This document shows, in pieces, positions 35,141 through 47,620 of a stretch of 64,000 nt of DNA; the first letter of the stretch is position 1; each line of letters starts with the position of its first letter. The stretch comes from Rhodosporidiobolus odoratus (Eukaryota > Basidiomycota > Microbotryomycetes > Sporidiobolales > Sporidiobolaceae): positions 466,501 to 530,500 of the forward strand of contig JAOANU010000011.1 of NCBI GenBank assembly GCA_034387635.1, in the 5' to 3' direction. The notes beneath the pieces were generated by a model that did no database searches, was not told where the DNA came from, and saw only the letters and a program-made list of their open reading frames with translations. Position numbers and translations under genes: made by a program.

Positions 35141-35746
35141 ATGGGCCTCATTCACAAAATTGAAGAGAAGATCCACCACAAGGAAGCGGAGAAGCACCAT
35201 CACGGCGGGTAAGTCCATTGCTCGGTCGCTTCGCCTTCCGCTGTTCCACTGACAGCTGCACTTCTCGCATCGTAGACCCCCTCCTCAAGGAGCTTTCGGC
35301 AACGGCGAAGGGTATGGAGGCGGCTACGGAGGCCCGCCGCAACAGAACTTCGGTGGACAGGGCGGAGGTAACGGAGGAGGATTCGGGTGCGTACTCTTCC
35401 CACATTGTCTTCTCGATCTCATTTTTTGACAGGCCCTCCCTTCTGTAGCAGACCCCCACACCACCAAGGAGGAGGCTTTGGCGGTGGAGGGCCAGGGTAC
35501 GTTCCGCGCTGCTCGTATAGAAAGGCGTCCTAGTCGCCGATCCTTACTTTTCCTCCATCGCCCTGCAGCGGTCCTCATGGCCACGGAGGCATGGGTGGCG
35601 GTATGGGTGGCGGTATGGGTGGCGGTATGGGTGGTAGTATGAGTGGCGGTATAGCTGGCGGACCAGGAGGACCAGGAGGACCAGGAGGACCAGGAGGCCA
35701 CGGCGGACACGGCGCACCAGGTGGAATGGGCGGCGGCAGGTGGTAA
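35141..35746 (+). CDS. Small His/Gly-rich repeat protein
   Basis: No named family recognised. MGLIHKIEEKIHHKEAEKHH opens with an amphipathic, His-rich helix, followed by a glycine-rich body with QGG, YGG and FGG units. Near the end there are four copies of a GGGM unit (GGMGGGMGGGMGGGMGG), then four copies of GGP (12-nt period gga cca gga) and HGGHGAPGGMGGGRW. The three introns (GTAAGT, GTGCGT, GTACGT donors) all fall at the same point of a Gly codon (GG|N, phase 2), so each exon could have arisen by duplication of a glycine module. There is no signal peptide. It is probably an intracellular low-complexity or stress-type protein of about 130 residues. The neighbour at 36269 has a similar start and the same intron phase. 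Confidence 0.75.
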
Positions 35747-36268
35747 ATAGCATGTAGCGTATTGAGTCTTGTTCCTGTACGAAACTGTGCCTATCGCAAA
35801 TGCGGATACTGTGCCACATGCGACCGATCGAGCGCTGTACCGGCACCGTTGCTCATGGCGCCGCTATTTCGTTGCCATTTTCCCTTTTCTATGAAAGCAG
35901 TTTCTATCAATAGCTTCACGCATGGCTCGTAGCGCCTGTTCTCGTCTCCTGCAGATGTACTAAGTGACGGCTGTCTGTGGCACTACAATGACCAGCCTGG
36001 CTGTAATGGGCGCTGCGAGCTCGCAACTTCGAAGTTGACGCCCGCCAGTTCGAAAGGAAAATCAGCTTTTCCCCCTCTTCCTTCACATCATGCGCGCTCT
36101 CCTGGAGCGAAGTAGCAGCCCTCTTCTGACTAGGCGCGCCTCTGTATTCTCGCACTTGCCTCCCGCAGCGTCAACGCCGGCCTCCTGCCTCCGAGGCCAA
36201 GCCCGCGCCGCAGACGGAGCGCTGTCAGCAATCCTTCTTTCCTCCTTCTCCGTATTCCTTGTCTTGTA
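35747..36268. other. Intergenic, no gene seen
   Basis: Spacer between two similarly built small genes. CT-rich leader in the last 70 bp before the ATG at 36269. Confidence 0.4.
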
Positions 36269-36752
36269 ATGGGTCTACTTCAGCATTTCCGCGGTAAAGA
36301 CAACGAATCGTGCGTCGCTTTTGCTCATTGGGCCAAGGAAGCGATTTCACCGACTGCCTACTCAACCCTTTCCAGGTCACCTGATCCAGCACCAAAGGAG
36401 CCTGACCATCCTACCGGGCCACATCCTCAGCAGTATTTCCAAGGACCCGGTGGAATGGCCGCGCCTCAGAATGGACCGCCTGGGTATGTGTTTTCCCATG
36501 TTTCCTTCTCATCAAATCCAGAAAAAAGCGGCTTAAAGTTTCATCCCTCGCAGCAGCCCTCAAGGGCAGGTCGCCCATCCGAATGCGGAACCTCAGAGGA
36601 ACGACAGCCAGCCCGAGGTACGGTAGCCGCCGCAGAGGCCGTTGTTCTGTTTTTACTGTAGATTAAGCAATCTCTTGTGCAAGGTGGACCCTGTGAAAGT
36701 AGGAAGCGTCATGTACAATGTGGGACAGAGTACCATTTTGGATCTTACCTGT
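36269..36752 (+). CDS. Small Pro/Gln-rich protein, relative of the 35141 gene (tentative)
   Basis: Starts MGLLQHFRGKDNES. After a GTGCGT..CAG intron in phase 2 comes SPDPAPKEPDHPTGPHPQQY and FQGPGGMAAPQNGPPG. A second phase-2 intron (GG|C, GTATGT donor) leads to GSPQGQVAHPNAEPQRNDSQPE. A third, 44-nt intron (GTACGG..TGTAG) would join IKQSLVQGGPCESRKRHVQ and end at the TGA at about 36752. The MGL-helix start, Gly-codon phase-2 introns and Pro/Gly/Gln composition parallel the gene at 35141, so this may be a diverged tandem copy. The 3' end is uncertain: I cannot verify the last intron, and no family supports the tail. Confidence 0.45.
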
Positions 36753-38155
36753 GAGCCCGAAAAGACTGCAGGAAGAACGAGCAGCGGCATCATGCTTACA
36801 AGAACCTTGAGGCAATGAGTTCCCGAGTTTCACCAGGACAATATCGCCCACCCCGGTCTACCTGTCCTGCTCAAGACTCCGCTACGCTGCTCCACTCTTC
36901 TTCGCCACGCTTCCTGCGGGCCTTGGGCTCCTCGTACGGCCGCAATCGCTTTGCCTGTAGTTGGGAAGGTCAAAAACATGAGGTCAGTTTGAGCGAGAAG
37001 TACCCACAGTCTGTGGCTTACGTCAAAGGTAGGCTGGTGCCCAAGCTTGAGCTGCGTAGACTACGTCAGCGTCGGTGCGATAGTGCAGTCTTTGAGGCAA
37101 AGAACAGCGTACCGCCGGATCAACAAGGCCCAATTCCCTCAAGGCTTCCACAGCGTCATAGGCCAGACTGATACGTGCACCGTAGTCGTAAATGGAGCTT
37201 GCCCGGCTACGATCGTCCCGACACGTCCGAAACCCAAGCTGAATGTCCCTCCTGCGGTCTGCAATGTCTGCCGGGTCAATGTCGAAAGCTATCGTGGTGG
37301 TGTAATCGCTGAGATAGATTCGGCGGCAATCCCACTGCTCAGAGTACCTGCGGACTCTGATCAGATGAGCTGCCCATCATGACCCGAGACTGTGAGAAAA
37401 CCCACATGAGAAGCTGAGGAAGGAGGTTGTGAAGGTTTTCATCCCCGCTGTCCAGCTGCCTTGGTGCTCATCGTAGCGGAGTATGTGACTGAAAGCGGGC
37501 GGCATTCAGGCTGAGACTTAAGGAGGATGGACATGGCGCTCGCGAACTGAGGAACCACCCGGGCGTCTCTGAGCTCAAATGTAGGGCCTTGTCCCGTATT
37601 GCACGAATCTTTGGTATTGTTAGAGTGTCTTGACCGCTGCACAGTGAAGATGTCAGCATAGGAGACGCTATTGTACCGTGGATAACATTGGCACTCACCG
37701 TACCCATGGCCTGAGGTTGTCCCAACGTTACCGTTTTGATCGAGGTAGCCGCCTGTCTGTTCTTTCTCTTCGTTGGAGAATACATGAGATGCTCTTCCCC
37801 GCGAGGCATAGGGGAGCCCGGCAAAGACCGCCCATGGTGGCTGAAAGGCGAGCTGGTCGAGCTAGACAATGGCACGTCCTGCGTCGGGCCGAATATGTGG
37901 CGAGCAGTGGGCCAGAAGTTGGACATGCCACCTTTTGCAACTTGAAGAGTAGTAAAGACACGATGGAAGCCAATCGGAAACAAGACGAGGAGGAGCCAAG
38001 AGTCGTGCGTTGAGGTTTGCGTCGGTCGGTCGTCGCAGCGCGCAAGCCCTCCTCCGAAGACGCCGGCGGACCCAGTGCAGGCGACAGGAGCCAGAGGCTC
38101 AAGTGCCACGAAGCGGAGGGGGTGACGGCTTGGCCTGCCCCTACTCTCGCACATC
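36753..38155. other. Unassigned 1.4 kb
   Basis: Several moderately long frames on both strands (for example a 229-codon minus frame ending at 37468 and a plus frame at 36815-37171) but none with domains, a signal or consistent splice sites. Patches such as GSVMYNVGQSTILDLTCEPE on the plus strand look protein-like but run quickly into stops. It could be a relic of a gene or chance. Confidence 0.35.
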
Positions 38156-39345
38156 ATGGCTAGCGTTCTCCCGGCCGGACGAGATGCCTACTTCCTACGA
38201 CGCATCGGGAACGCAGAACTCGATGCGATGGATGATGCCCGTCGTGTCGCCCTCGCTGACCCATTGGAAGTCCGTACTCGCCTCGCGTGGAATGGTCCGA
38301 ACCTGCATCCCGACAGTCTGCCACCCAATCAGTATCCGTCGAGAATCCCTCCGCACGACTTGTCCAACCCTCCCCGCCCACTTCTACCGTTTCTTCTCGA
38401 CTCCGACTCTCCCATCAAGGGCGGCGCGGGGTGGTCCTTGCGTCTCGTCGAACCTCTCCAGAATGAAAATGAGCAATGGTCGCAGGTATGGCGCTGCGAG
38501 GTCTTGAAGTACTCGCAGGCACCCTCCCTGGGGACCATCGTCTTGAAGATACGGCAACAGTCTCTTTTCCCGGAGCCCGAGCCAAGGCAATCGCGTCCGG
38601 AGTACGACTCTTATAACTGGTACCCTGCCAGACACCTCGAGCTACGCGAGGCGTTGGCGTACGAGCAAGTCTCGGGCGCGGTACCTGCTCCGAAGCTTTC
38701 CCTGTCTGACCTTTTCTCCTCTTCAGGCGCATGCGGCATTTTCAAGGCCGGGACGTCCCCCTTTGCTACGGCTTCTACAGCTTCAAGCTTCCTTGCGGGG
38801 AGACGGCCGTAGGAGCGGTGCTCGAAGATCTTGTCGAAGAGACGATTCCGTTGGCAACCTACTTCAAGCGCGAGGAAGTCGCCAAGCGTCTCTCGATGGA
38901 CGAGATCGAGCCTTTCGTGTGTAGATCATCCTTTATCTTCGTGGCATTCGAGCTGACGCAAGCACTGCAGCTCTACACCACCTTTCGCACTCAAGCGCGC
39001 CTGCGAGATTGCAATGTCCTCGATACTGGCGTGTGCCTAAGCAGTATCCTCGTCGTTCGCAACGGAGTGTCGCCATCTCCGGCGACCGTGTTCATCGGAT
39101 TCGGGCGCACGACGCCGACCGAGGTGGCCGTTGAGTGCTGGGAAAAGGGCAATGACGAGAGGCGGATTCGGGGAGTTCTGACCGAGAGCGACTTGCAGTG
39201 GAGCTGGCGCAAGGACGATCAGCGATACCTCAAATGTGAGTTTGACCTAAGAACAGAGGGTTCAAAGTTTAGCATGTGGTGGAGGGCAAACGAGGCGAAG
39301 ATAAAGCAGGAGCTGCCTTTCTTGGAGTTGACTTGGAATTACTAA
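38156..39345 (+). CDS. Protein-kinase-fold protein with degenerate catalytic residues (pseudokinase)
   Basis: Resembles the small, uncharacterised fungal kinase-like (APH/choline-kinase-type) proteins. The N-lobe has RCEVLKYSQAP, TIVLKIRQQ (the beta-3 Lys is present) and, after a 68-nt intron (38659-38726, GTACGA..TTCAG), RMRHFQGRDVPLCYGFYSF and AVGAVLEDLVEETIPLATYF. A 54-nt GTGTGT..CTGCAG segment before LYTTFRTQARL is probably a second intron, in frame either way. Where such proteins have LHGD-x-N-I-L, this one has VLDTGVCLSSILV, and the metal-binding DFG reads VFIGFGRTT. Catalytic Asp, Asn and DFG Asp are all gone while the frame is open, so the protein is probably expressed but not a kinase. 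About 355-375 residues; partner and function unknown. Confidence 0.75.
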
Positions 39346-39495
39346 GGCTACTCCGCCCCGCCCCCTGCTCGCACACTATCTCATTGAGAGGAAGGAACCA
39401 ACTGCAGTTGTGCACAGGCAGATGCAGGTACAAGCATGAAGAGCAACATACAAATTACAACAAGCACTGCGTCTAGTCGTACACAACAACCTTTC

Positions 39496-40180
39496 TCAAG
39501 CGGTCCGGCCAGTACTGTTCTGTGATGCGGCCATATCTAAAGCATCTTGTCCTCCACCTGGTGCGAGGCCGGCGGGAAGGCGTATTGTTTCGTCGTTTCG
39601 AGGGAGGATTGGATTAGGTTGTTCATCCTACAGCAGGAGGGCGAGCATCAGGAGCTCGGCCATCGCAGTTTACAGCGGGCCTGAACAACTCGTGACGGAG
39701 GGTAAAGACATTCGACGTACCGCATCCGCTGTTGAGCCGCTCTGCATAACGTCTGCAAACTGCGTCCAAAGGCTATGTACCGCGTCGAAGCCTTTCCCCA
39801 CTGCTGCTGTGTCTTCAATGTTGCGATTGAGCTGATTAAGCGATGTAATGCATTTGGCCAGGTTCTGTAGGGAAATACACAAGCGGCAGGAATGGAGAAA
39901 AGTGGGAAATGAAAGGTCAGTCTGGCAAGTATCGATGGGCACCCTGACCCGCGCCGCCCCGTCTATCTAGCCCGAGTTAGTCCGCAGCGGCGCGCAACGG
40001 GATTCGCTCCAGCATTGCCTCGCTGACCATGGCGAGACGCGTCTCGACGAGGAGACGAACATGAGGGCAAGTTGCGTGCAAGACACACAAGCTTGTTGAG
40101 AGGGGCGGACGTACCTCCGCAACCTCACCGATCAGCCTCTGCCGTTCCCGTCCAAAGTCCGACTGGTCTTGCGGGCTCAT
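39496..40180 (-). CDS. DAD1: DASH/Dam1 complex subunit Dad1
   Basis: Kinetochore-microtubule coupler subunit. Exon 1 gives MSPQDQSDFGRERQRLIGEV (matching the yeast F..QR..L..EI..). After a long 250-nt intron (40114 to 39865, GTACGT..CTACAG), exon 2 gives NLAKCITSLNQLNRNIEDTA and AVGKGFDAVHSLWTQFADVM, the core Dad1 motif. A third exon (DEQPNPILPRNDETIRLPAG) ends GRTA. About 113 residues, as expected. The intermediate sequence could be read as another exon, but leaving it out gives exact spacing to Dad1. Divergent from CCL1 with 221 bp between starts. Confidence 0.85.
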
Positions 40181-40401
40181 CGTGAGCGAGTTTGATGAGG
40201 ATTGCCGGAGGCTATGACTTAACGGGGGGAAGGTAAGGCGGGAGTGAGTGGCGCTATATGCGATTGGACAATCGATGTTTGAGCGCTGGACACCACGCAG
40301 CTCGACTTGAGGATGTCAGTCGTGGTATTGATGTTGACCTCGTCCTCGACTCCTTCTTCCGCTTCCTCCTCACCTCGACTTGCGCTTACAAGTCCGCAAG
40401 C
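40181..40401. promoter_or_regulatory. Bidirectional promoter DAD1 / CCL1
   Basis: 221 bp between two start codons facing away from each other; both core promoters must overlap here. Pairing a kinetochore gene with a CDK-activating-kinase cyclin might give joint cell-cycle control; this is inference. Confidence 0.5.
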
Positions 40402-41857
40402 ATGGCAGTACCCTCGAAAGCCTCCACTCCAGCTTCTAGGCCACCAGCGCCCATCCAGCTCTATCATCAGTCATCACAGTATCGGTCAGTCTCTCTTCCG
40501 CTCCGTTGTACCCCAATGCTGACACTCCAAGATGCGCAGCAACTGGCGCTACTCGAAAGAAGGCCTCGATCAGATACGAGCCGAACTGAATGTACAGGCA
40601 ATTGGGCGAGTGCGGAGTCTGTGGGAGGAGGAACGGGTCAGTCCGTTTTTCTCATGCAGTCACACCATCCAGATGTGCTGAGAGACCGTGCCATGCAGGC
40701 GCAACAAGCAACAGCGTCCTCGGCTGCGGCCGACACGGCACCTACCTCAGCAGCAGATACACTCGCTCCGCCGGCGGAAACAGAATACCTCACCGTCTCC
40801 GACGAGCTGTCCCTTGTTACCTACTACCTCACCCAAGCTTCGGCCATGTGTGGCGCCTTCCAGTTCCCTGAGATGGTTTCTGCCACCTCCATCAGCTACC
40901 TCAAGCGGTTCTACCTCCGAAATACCTGTATGGATTACCATCCGAAGAACGTCATGTCAGTGTACAAACAGTCTCCTATTCCTGCTGCCAGCGATGCTAA
41001 AGTCGCTTCTCAAGCAGGCTCACCTGCGTCTTCCTCGCCACCAAGACTGAAAACTTCCCCATCTCGATTGATACTTTTGCGGGACGGGTGAAAACCCCTC
41101 CTAGCGACATCCTCTCACTCGAGTTCCTGGTCTCGCAATCCCTAAGTTTCGAGTACAAGGTTCATCATGCACACCTTGCCTTGCAAGGTCTACTGCTCGA
41201 TATGCAGGTGTGCTACCTCTCTCTCGCTTCTCCAATCCCTCCCTCCCTTTAGCTCACTATCTCGTCCCCTGCGCAGGCAGCCGATGTGCACCTCTCTGCC
41301 CTCTCCGCCGCCGCACCAAAAGCACACTCCTACGTCCGTTCCTCCCGCCTAACCTCCGCCGAATTCCTCTACACCCCCGCCCAAATCTCGCTAGCTTGCT
41401 TCCGACTCGCTGATTCCGCCCTTGCCGAGAAGTGGCTCGGCGTCAAGGAAGAACGGCTGGACGAAGCTACTAAGAAGCAGGAAGGGAAGACTGGTGCAGG
41501 TGATTCAGATGCAGGGTCAGGCGATAAGGCGGAACAGCTTCAACATGATGCGTTATTGCGATTGCTGGATGAGATCCAGGAGATGGTGTCAGATGCGCAA
41601 AAAAATCCGGTGGATAAGCAAAGTGTGGTCGAGGTTGACAAGCGGTTGAAGCTTGCAAGGAATCCGGAGAAGGACCCGAATAGCGCGCTGTAGGTTTCCT
41701 TCATTCAATTCCTGCTATCCGCCCGACCCCACTGACCCCGGTCTTCTTGTGCAGCTACAAGAAGCGCAAGGCGGAAGAGGAAGCTGCTCGGGAAGCAAAA
41801 GACCGTGCAAGGGCGGCGAAGGAACCGCCAAACACGGATGCGAGCGTGTTTGACTGA
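40402..41857 (+). CDS. CCL1: Cyclin H, CDK-activating kinase / TFIIH subunit
   Basis: Partner of the Kin28/Cdk7 kinase in TFIIH, phosphorylating the RNA polymerase II tail. It opens with an Ala/Pro-rich leader (MAVPSKASTPASRPPAPIQL). Exon 2 gives RNWRYSKEGLDQIRAELNVQ, the conserved cyclin H start (FxxWxF..L..R.). Cyclin boxes: VSDELSLVTYYLTQASAMCG, SATSISYLKRFYLRNTCMDY, HPKNVMLTCVFLATKTENFP and IDTFAGRVKTPPSDILSLEF, then LSFEYKVHHAHLALQGLLLD and FLYTPAQISLACFRLAD. A Glu/Lys-rich helical tail ends NTDASVFD. Six or so short introns, all consistent. Length about 390, near the family size. The ordering and the FLATKTEN motif are characteristic. Confidence 0.93.
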
Positions 41858-42022
41858 AGCAGCATGCCGTCTCTACTCTGTACATCCCCGCCGTTCTGCT
41901 TGTTGTAACAATCTCACTGTCGTCGATAGAAGAGCTCGCTCAAGCCTTGTGACTCTAGAGGGTATAAATGCATCGCAAAGCCCGGAAAGGACAAGAGGGC
42001 AACGAAACAACCAGGTATACGC

Positions 42023-43176
42023 TTAGGCCAGACCCGCAATAACCGTCTCTGCCTCCTCCGTAAAATTCCAGGCCTCGTAGGAATATATGACACCGAAGAT
42101 CAGGAACAGAACAGCGCCGCCGAGAGTGACTACGAGGAGGAAACAGTCAGTCACGGCTGCGGGCATGGAAAGGACAGAGAACTGAACTGACCATGCTTGA
42201 TCGAGATGTGCTGCGAGATCCATCGTCCGCCAATGACCGCCATGCCGGTGCATACGCAGTGGCCCAGAGTGGTACCGAAGGTGACAATCCACACGTTCTG
42301 TAAGACAGCAGAGCCGAGGTTAAGCAAGCGGCCTATATAGAAGGAGAAGAGCCGAGACGCACGTGTGCCGCAGCGAGTGCGATGGTGGTGATCTGACTCC
42401 GGTCGCCCCACTCGGCGAGGAAAGTGAGGATGAACGCCTGGATGAAAATGGGGCTGAACAGCAGCTGGGCAAGGTTCTTGACGCCATCCCTGATTTGATG
42501 CAGGGCGTTCTCCTTGGCCTTTGAGATGCTTCCGCTCCTTCCCCTAGCACTCGCCGGTTGAGGCAGTTCACCCGCCGGGATCGTGTTCCTCCCTTCCTCC
42601 ATATCTCCCAGGGCAACCGGCGGCCTACCCGTTGCCTCCTCCTCTGCTTCCTCCACTTCCTTCTGCACTTCCCTCATCTCCTCCTCCATCTTTTCGCGCC
42701 CCGCCTCGCCTGCCTCCATCTCCATGCCTTCTTGCATCATCTTTGCGCCAAAGACAAAGAAAAGGACCGCGGCGGCGATGGTGGTCCATCGTTTCGGGAG
42801 AAGGGTGGGGACGATAGTGCCGAGGAGGGCGGAGAGGAAGGACATGACGGCGAGTGCGGAGAAGGCGGCGGCGAAGACGGTCACTCGAGGGTGTCGCATG
42901 GAGAGAATGGCGGCAATGAGGAATGTCTTGTCGCCAATCTCGCTCGATATGCTGTGTGCATGTTCTACGCGTCAGTGAGAACAGCGCGGGTGCACCCAGA
43001 TGCAAGCTTACATTACGACTGGTTGCGAACAAGTTCATCAACGAAAGACAATACAGCAAGAGACAATTCAGCGTAAACAGCCCGGTAGGTCGAAATTGAT
43101 GGAGGCAGTGGGGTTAGCACGTACAGATAGACCGACTGAGCCCCTCCAACGAGGTCGGAATGCCAAAGTCGAGCAT
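42023..43176 (-). CDS. GDT1: Gdt1/TMEM165 (UPF0016) cation transporter of the Golgi
   Basis: Golgi Ca2+/Mn2+ (H+ antiport) transporter needed for glycosylation. It has the two hallmark E-x-G-D-[KR]-[ST] motifs: EIGDKTFLIAAILSMRHPR and EWGDRSQITTIALAA, each with flanking helices (LSALLGTIVPTLLPKRW; GTTLGHCVCTGMAVIGG; VTLGGAVLFLIFGVIYSYEA). Between the halves is a charged cytosolic linker (EMEAGEAGREKMEEEMREV). The N-terminus MLDFGIPTSLEGLSRSI needs two introns and a microexon of 7 nt (43012-43018) to reach FVIISSEIGDK; without the microexon the frame is lost. There is no long signal peptide or extended lumenal start, so the first helix may act as signal anchor. About 300 residues; identity firm. 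Confidence 0.9.
43012..43018 (-). other. Seven-nucleotide microexon of GDT1
   Basis: Sequence TCGTAAT, preceded by CGCAACCAG and followed by the donor GTAAGC. Upstream exon ends ATC T (donor GTACGT at 43124) and downstream exon starts C ATA TCG AGC. Only with these seven bases does the frame read SRSIFVIISSEIGDKTF, the expected helix before the first UPF0016 motif. Confidence 0.75.
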
Positions 43177-43527
43177 GTTGGACGAGGTGACGAGACGCGA
43201 AGGTAAGAGTCGGGGAGGAGTGACGGGTGGATTCGCTGAACTCGTGGGGCTTCAAGGGTGGTGCGCAAGTAGCAGGGAAGAGCAGGCAGGGCACGAGAAG
43301 CGAGCAAGAGAGGTTGAAGCGAGAGAGATGTGCGCGTGAACGCGTGAACTCTCGACTTCGGGACAGGAAAAAATGATTGACTCCAGTTACGCGAGTCTCG
43401 ACCTGAGGCAACTCCGGTTGAGCTATCTTCAACTCCATCTGGAGCTACCGAGAGATGCACACTGCATATTGCAACAGAGCACGGAGAAAGACTACGCTGG
43501 GAGGGAAGAAACAGTGACAGTCGGTTT
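43177..43527. other. Intergenic, GDT1 promoter
   Basis: Spacer between the GDT1 start and the CEF1 stop on the same strand. No further gene seen; a pyrimidine-rich minus-strand leader precedes the GDT1 ATG. Confidence 0.4.
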
Positions 43528-46615
<3,088 letters not shown>

Positions 46616-47620
46616 AGCAGTCTACCTTAACTTTGTCGTGTGGATTGAACGATGAGATGGAGAAGAACGCGGCAGTTCTGAACAAGCTGCGCGAGTCGAC
46701 GGAGAGGGCGAGACAAGCGAGTGTGTTAGTGCTGTCTGGGCGAGTCCCCAGACACCCAGCAGAGCGGAGAGGGTCACTCTGCACAGTCTCAGTCCACCTC
46801 GCCGGCGAGTGATGATACGGCGGTAGTCGAATCGACGTGGAAAGGATCTGCTCACATCGTAGCAGGCTTGTTGGATATATGTCAACTGCACGGCCACTAC
46901 AACAGCGAACGCAAGCGAGAGCGGGTAGCGAGAAGATCGAAACGTCCACGCCGAGTGCTTGTTTGCCATCCTCCTCGTCTGCTACGGGCTGGACCCTGGC
47001 GCTCCTTGGTTACATGCGTTTCGTCCAGCACCATGCTCTCCGACAGCACCAACAGCACTCCTGCGGGGGACCCCCTTATGCTCCCTTCGTCGCAGCTCTT
47101 CCGTCGAGTCAATTCTCAACTATCTCAGGCTGATGGGCGAGATGTGCGGTGTATTCGCGCATTCTGAGACCCCTCGCTGAATCCATACGCTGCTGAGTGC
47201 GCCGCTCACCGCGGCAGCTCCGCTGCCTACGCCGCCGGAAGCACTGCCTACATGTACCGACAATTGCAAATCCGCGAAGGTTCCACGACGCTGGCGGCCT
47301 GTCCCGGCGACACCATGCCAGCGAGCAGCAGCGCTCACGGCCATTCGGCCAATTTCAGCGCAGGCAATGCCGGCGTCTCCACGGGCTTGGCCCTCCTTCT
47401 CTCCACAATTTCCGCAGTGATCGTCGCATCAGCAGGTGCCAAAAGTTCTTGGGTTTTTCTCTCCCTTGTCCTTCTTCGCCGCCTACGATTCTCACCTGCT
47501 TCCGACACTGTCCTCACCCATGAATCGTCACCATCGCAACACCGTACGCTGACCCGCCGTCATGGGTCATCTTTTCCCCGTGGCGTGTTATTCTGCCTTA
47601 CCTTTTTCTCCGACACCGGA
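46616..47620. other. Intergenic with a possible small surface-protein fragment
   Basis: One kilobase between CEF1 and the nucleotidyltransferase-like gene. At about 47250-47430, plus strand, the frame reads STTLAACPGDTMPASSSAHG then NFSAGNAGVSTGLALLLSTISA, like the end of a GPI-anchored protein (small Ser-rich stretch, omega-like SAG and hydrophobic tail). In another frame just before it, LPTCTDNCKSA resembles the start of a CFEM cysteine module. I could not join them with plausible splice sites or find a signal peptide, so I do not call a gene. Confidence 0.3.

Noticed and set aside
37468..38157. 229-codon minus-strand frame
   Set aside because: No domain or hydrophobic pattern; ends just inside the adjacent plus-strand gene; probably antisense chance.
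38659..38726. Frameshift in the pseudokinase gene
   Set aside because: The apparent frame change is explained by a canonical 68-nt GTACGA..CAG intron.
39865..40114. Extra middle exon in DAD1 (RGNAGANP)
   Set aside because: It fits splice sites, but leaving it out gives exact spacing to Dad1 homologues.
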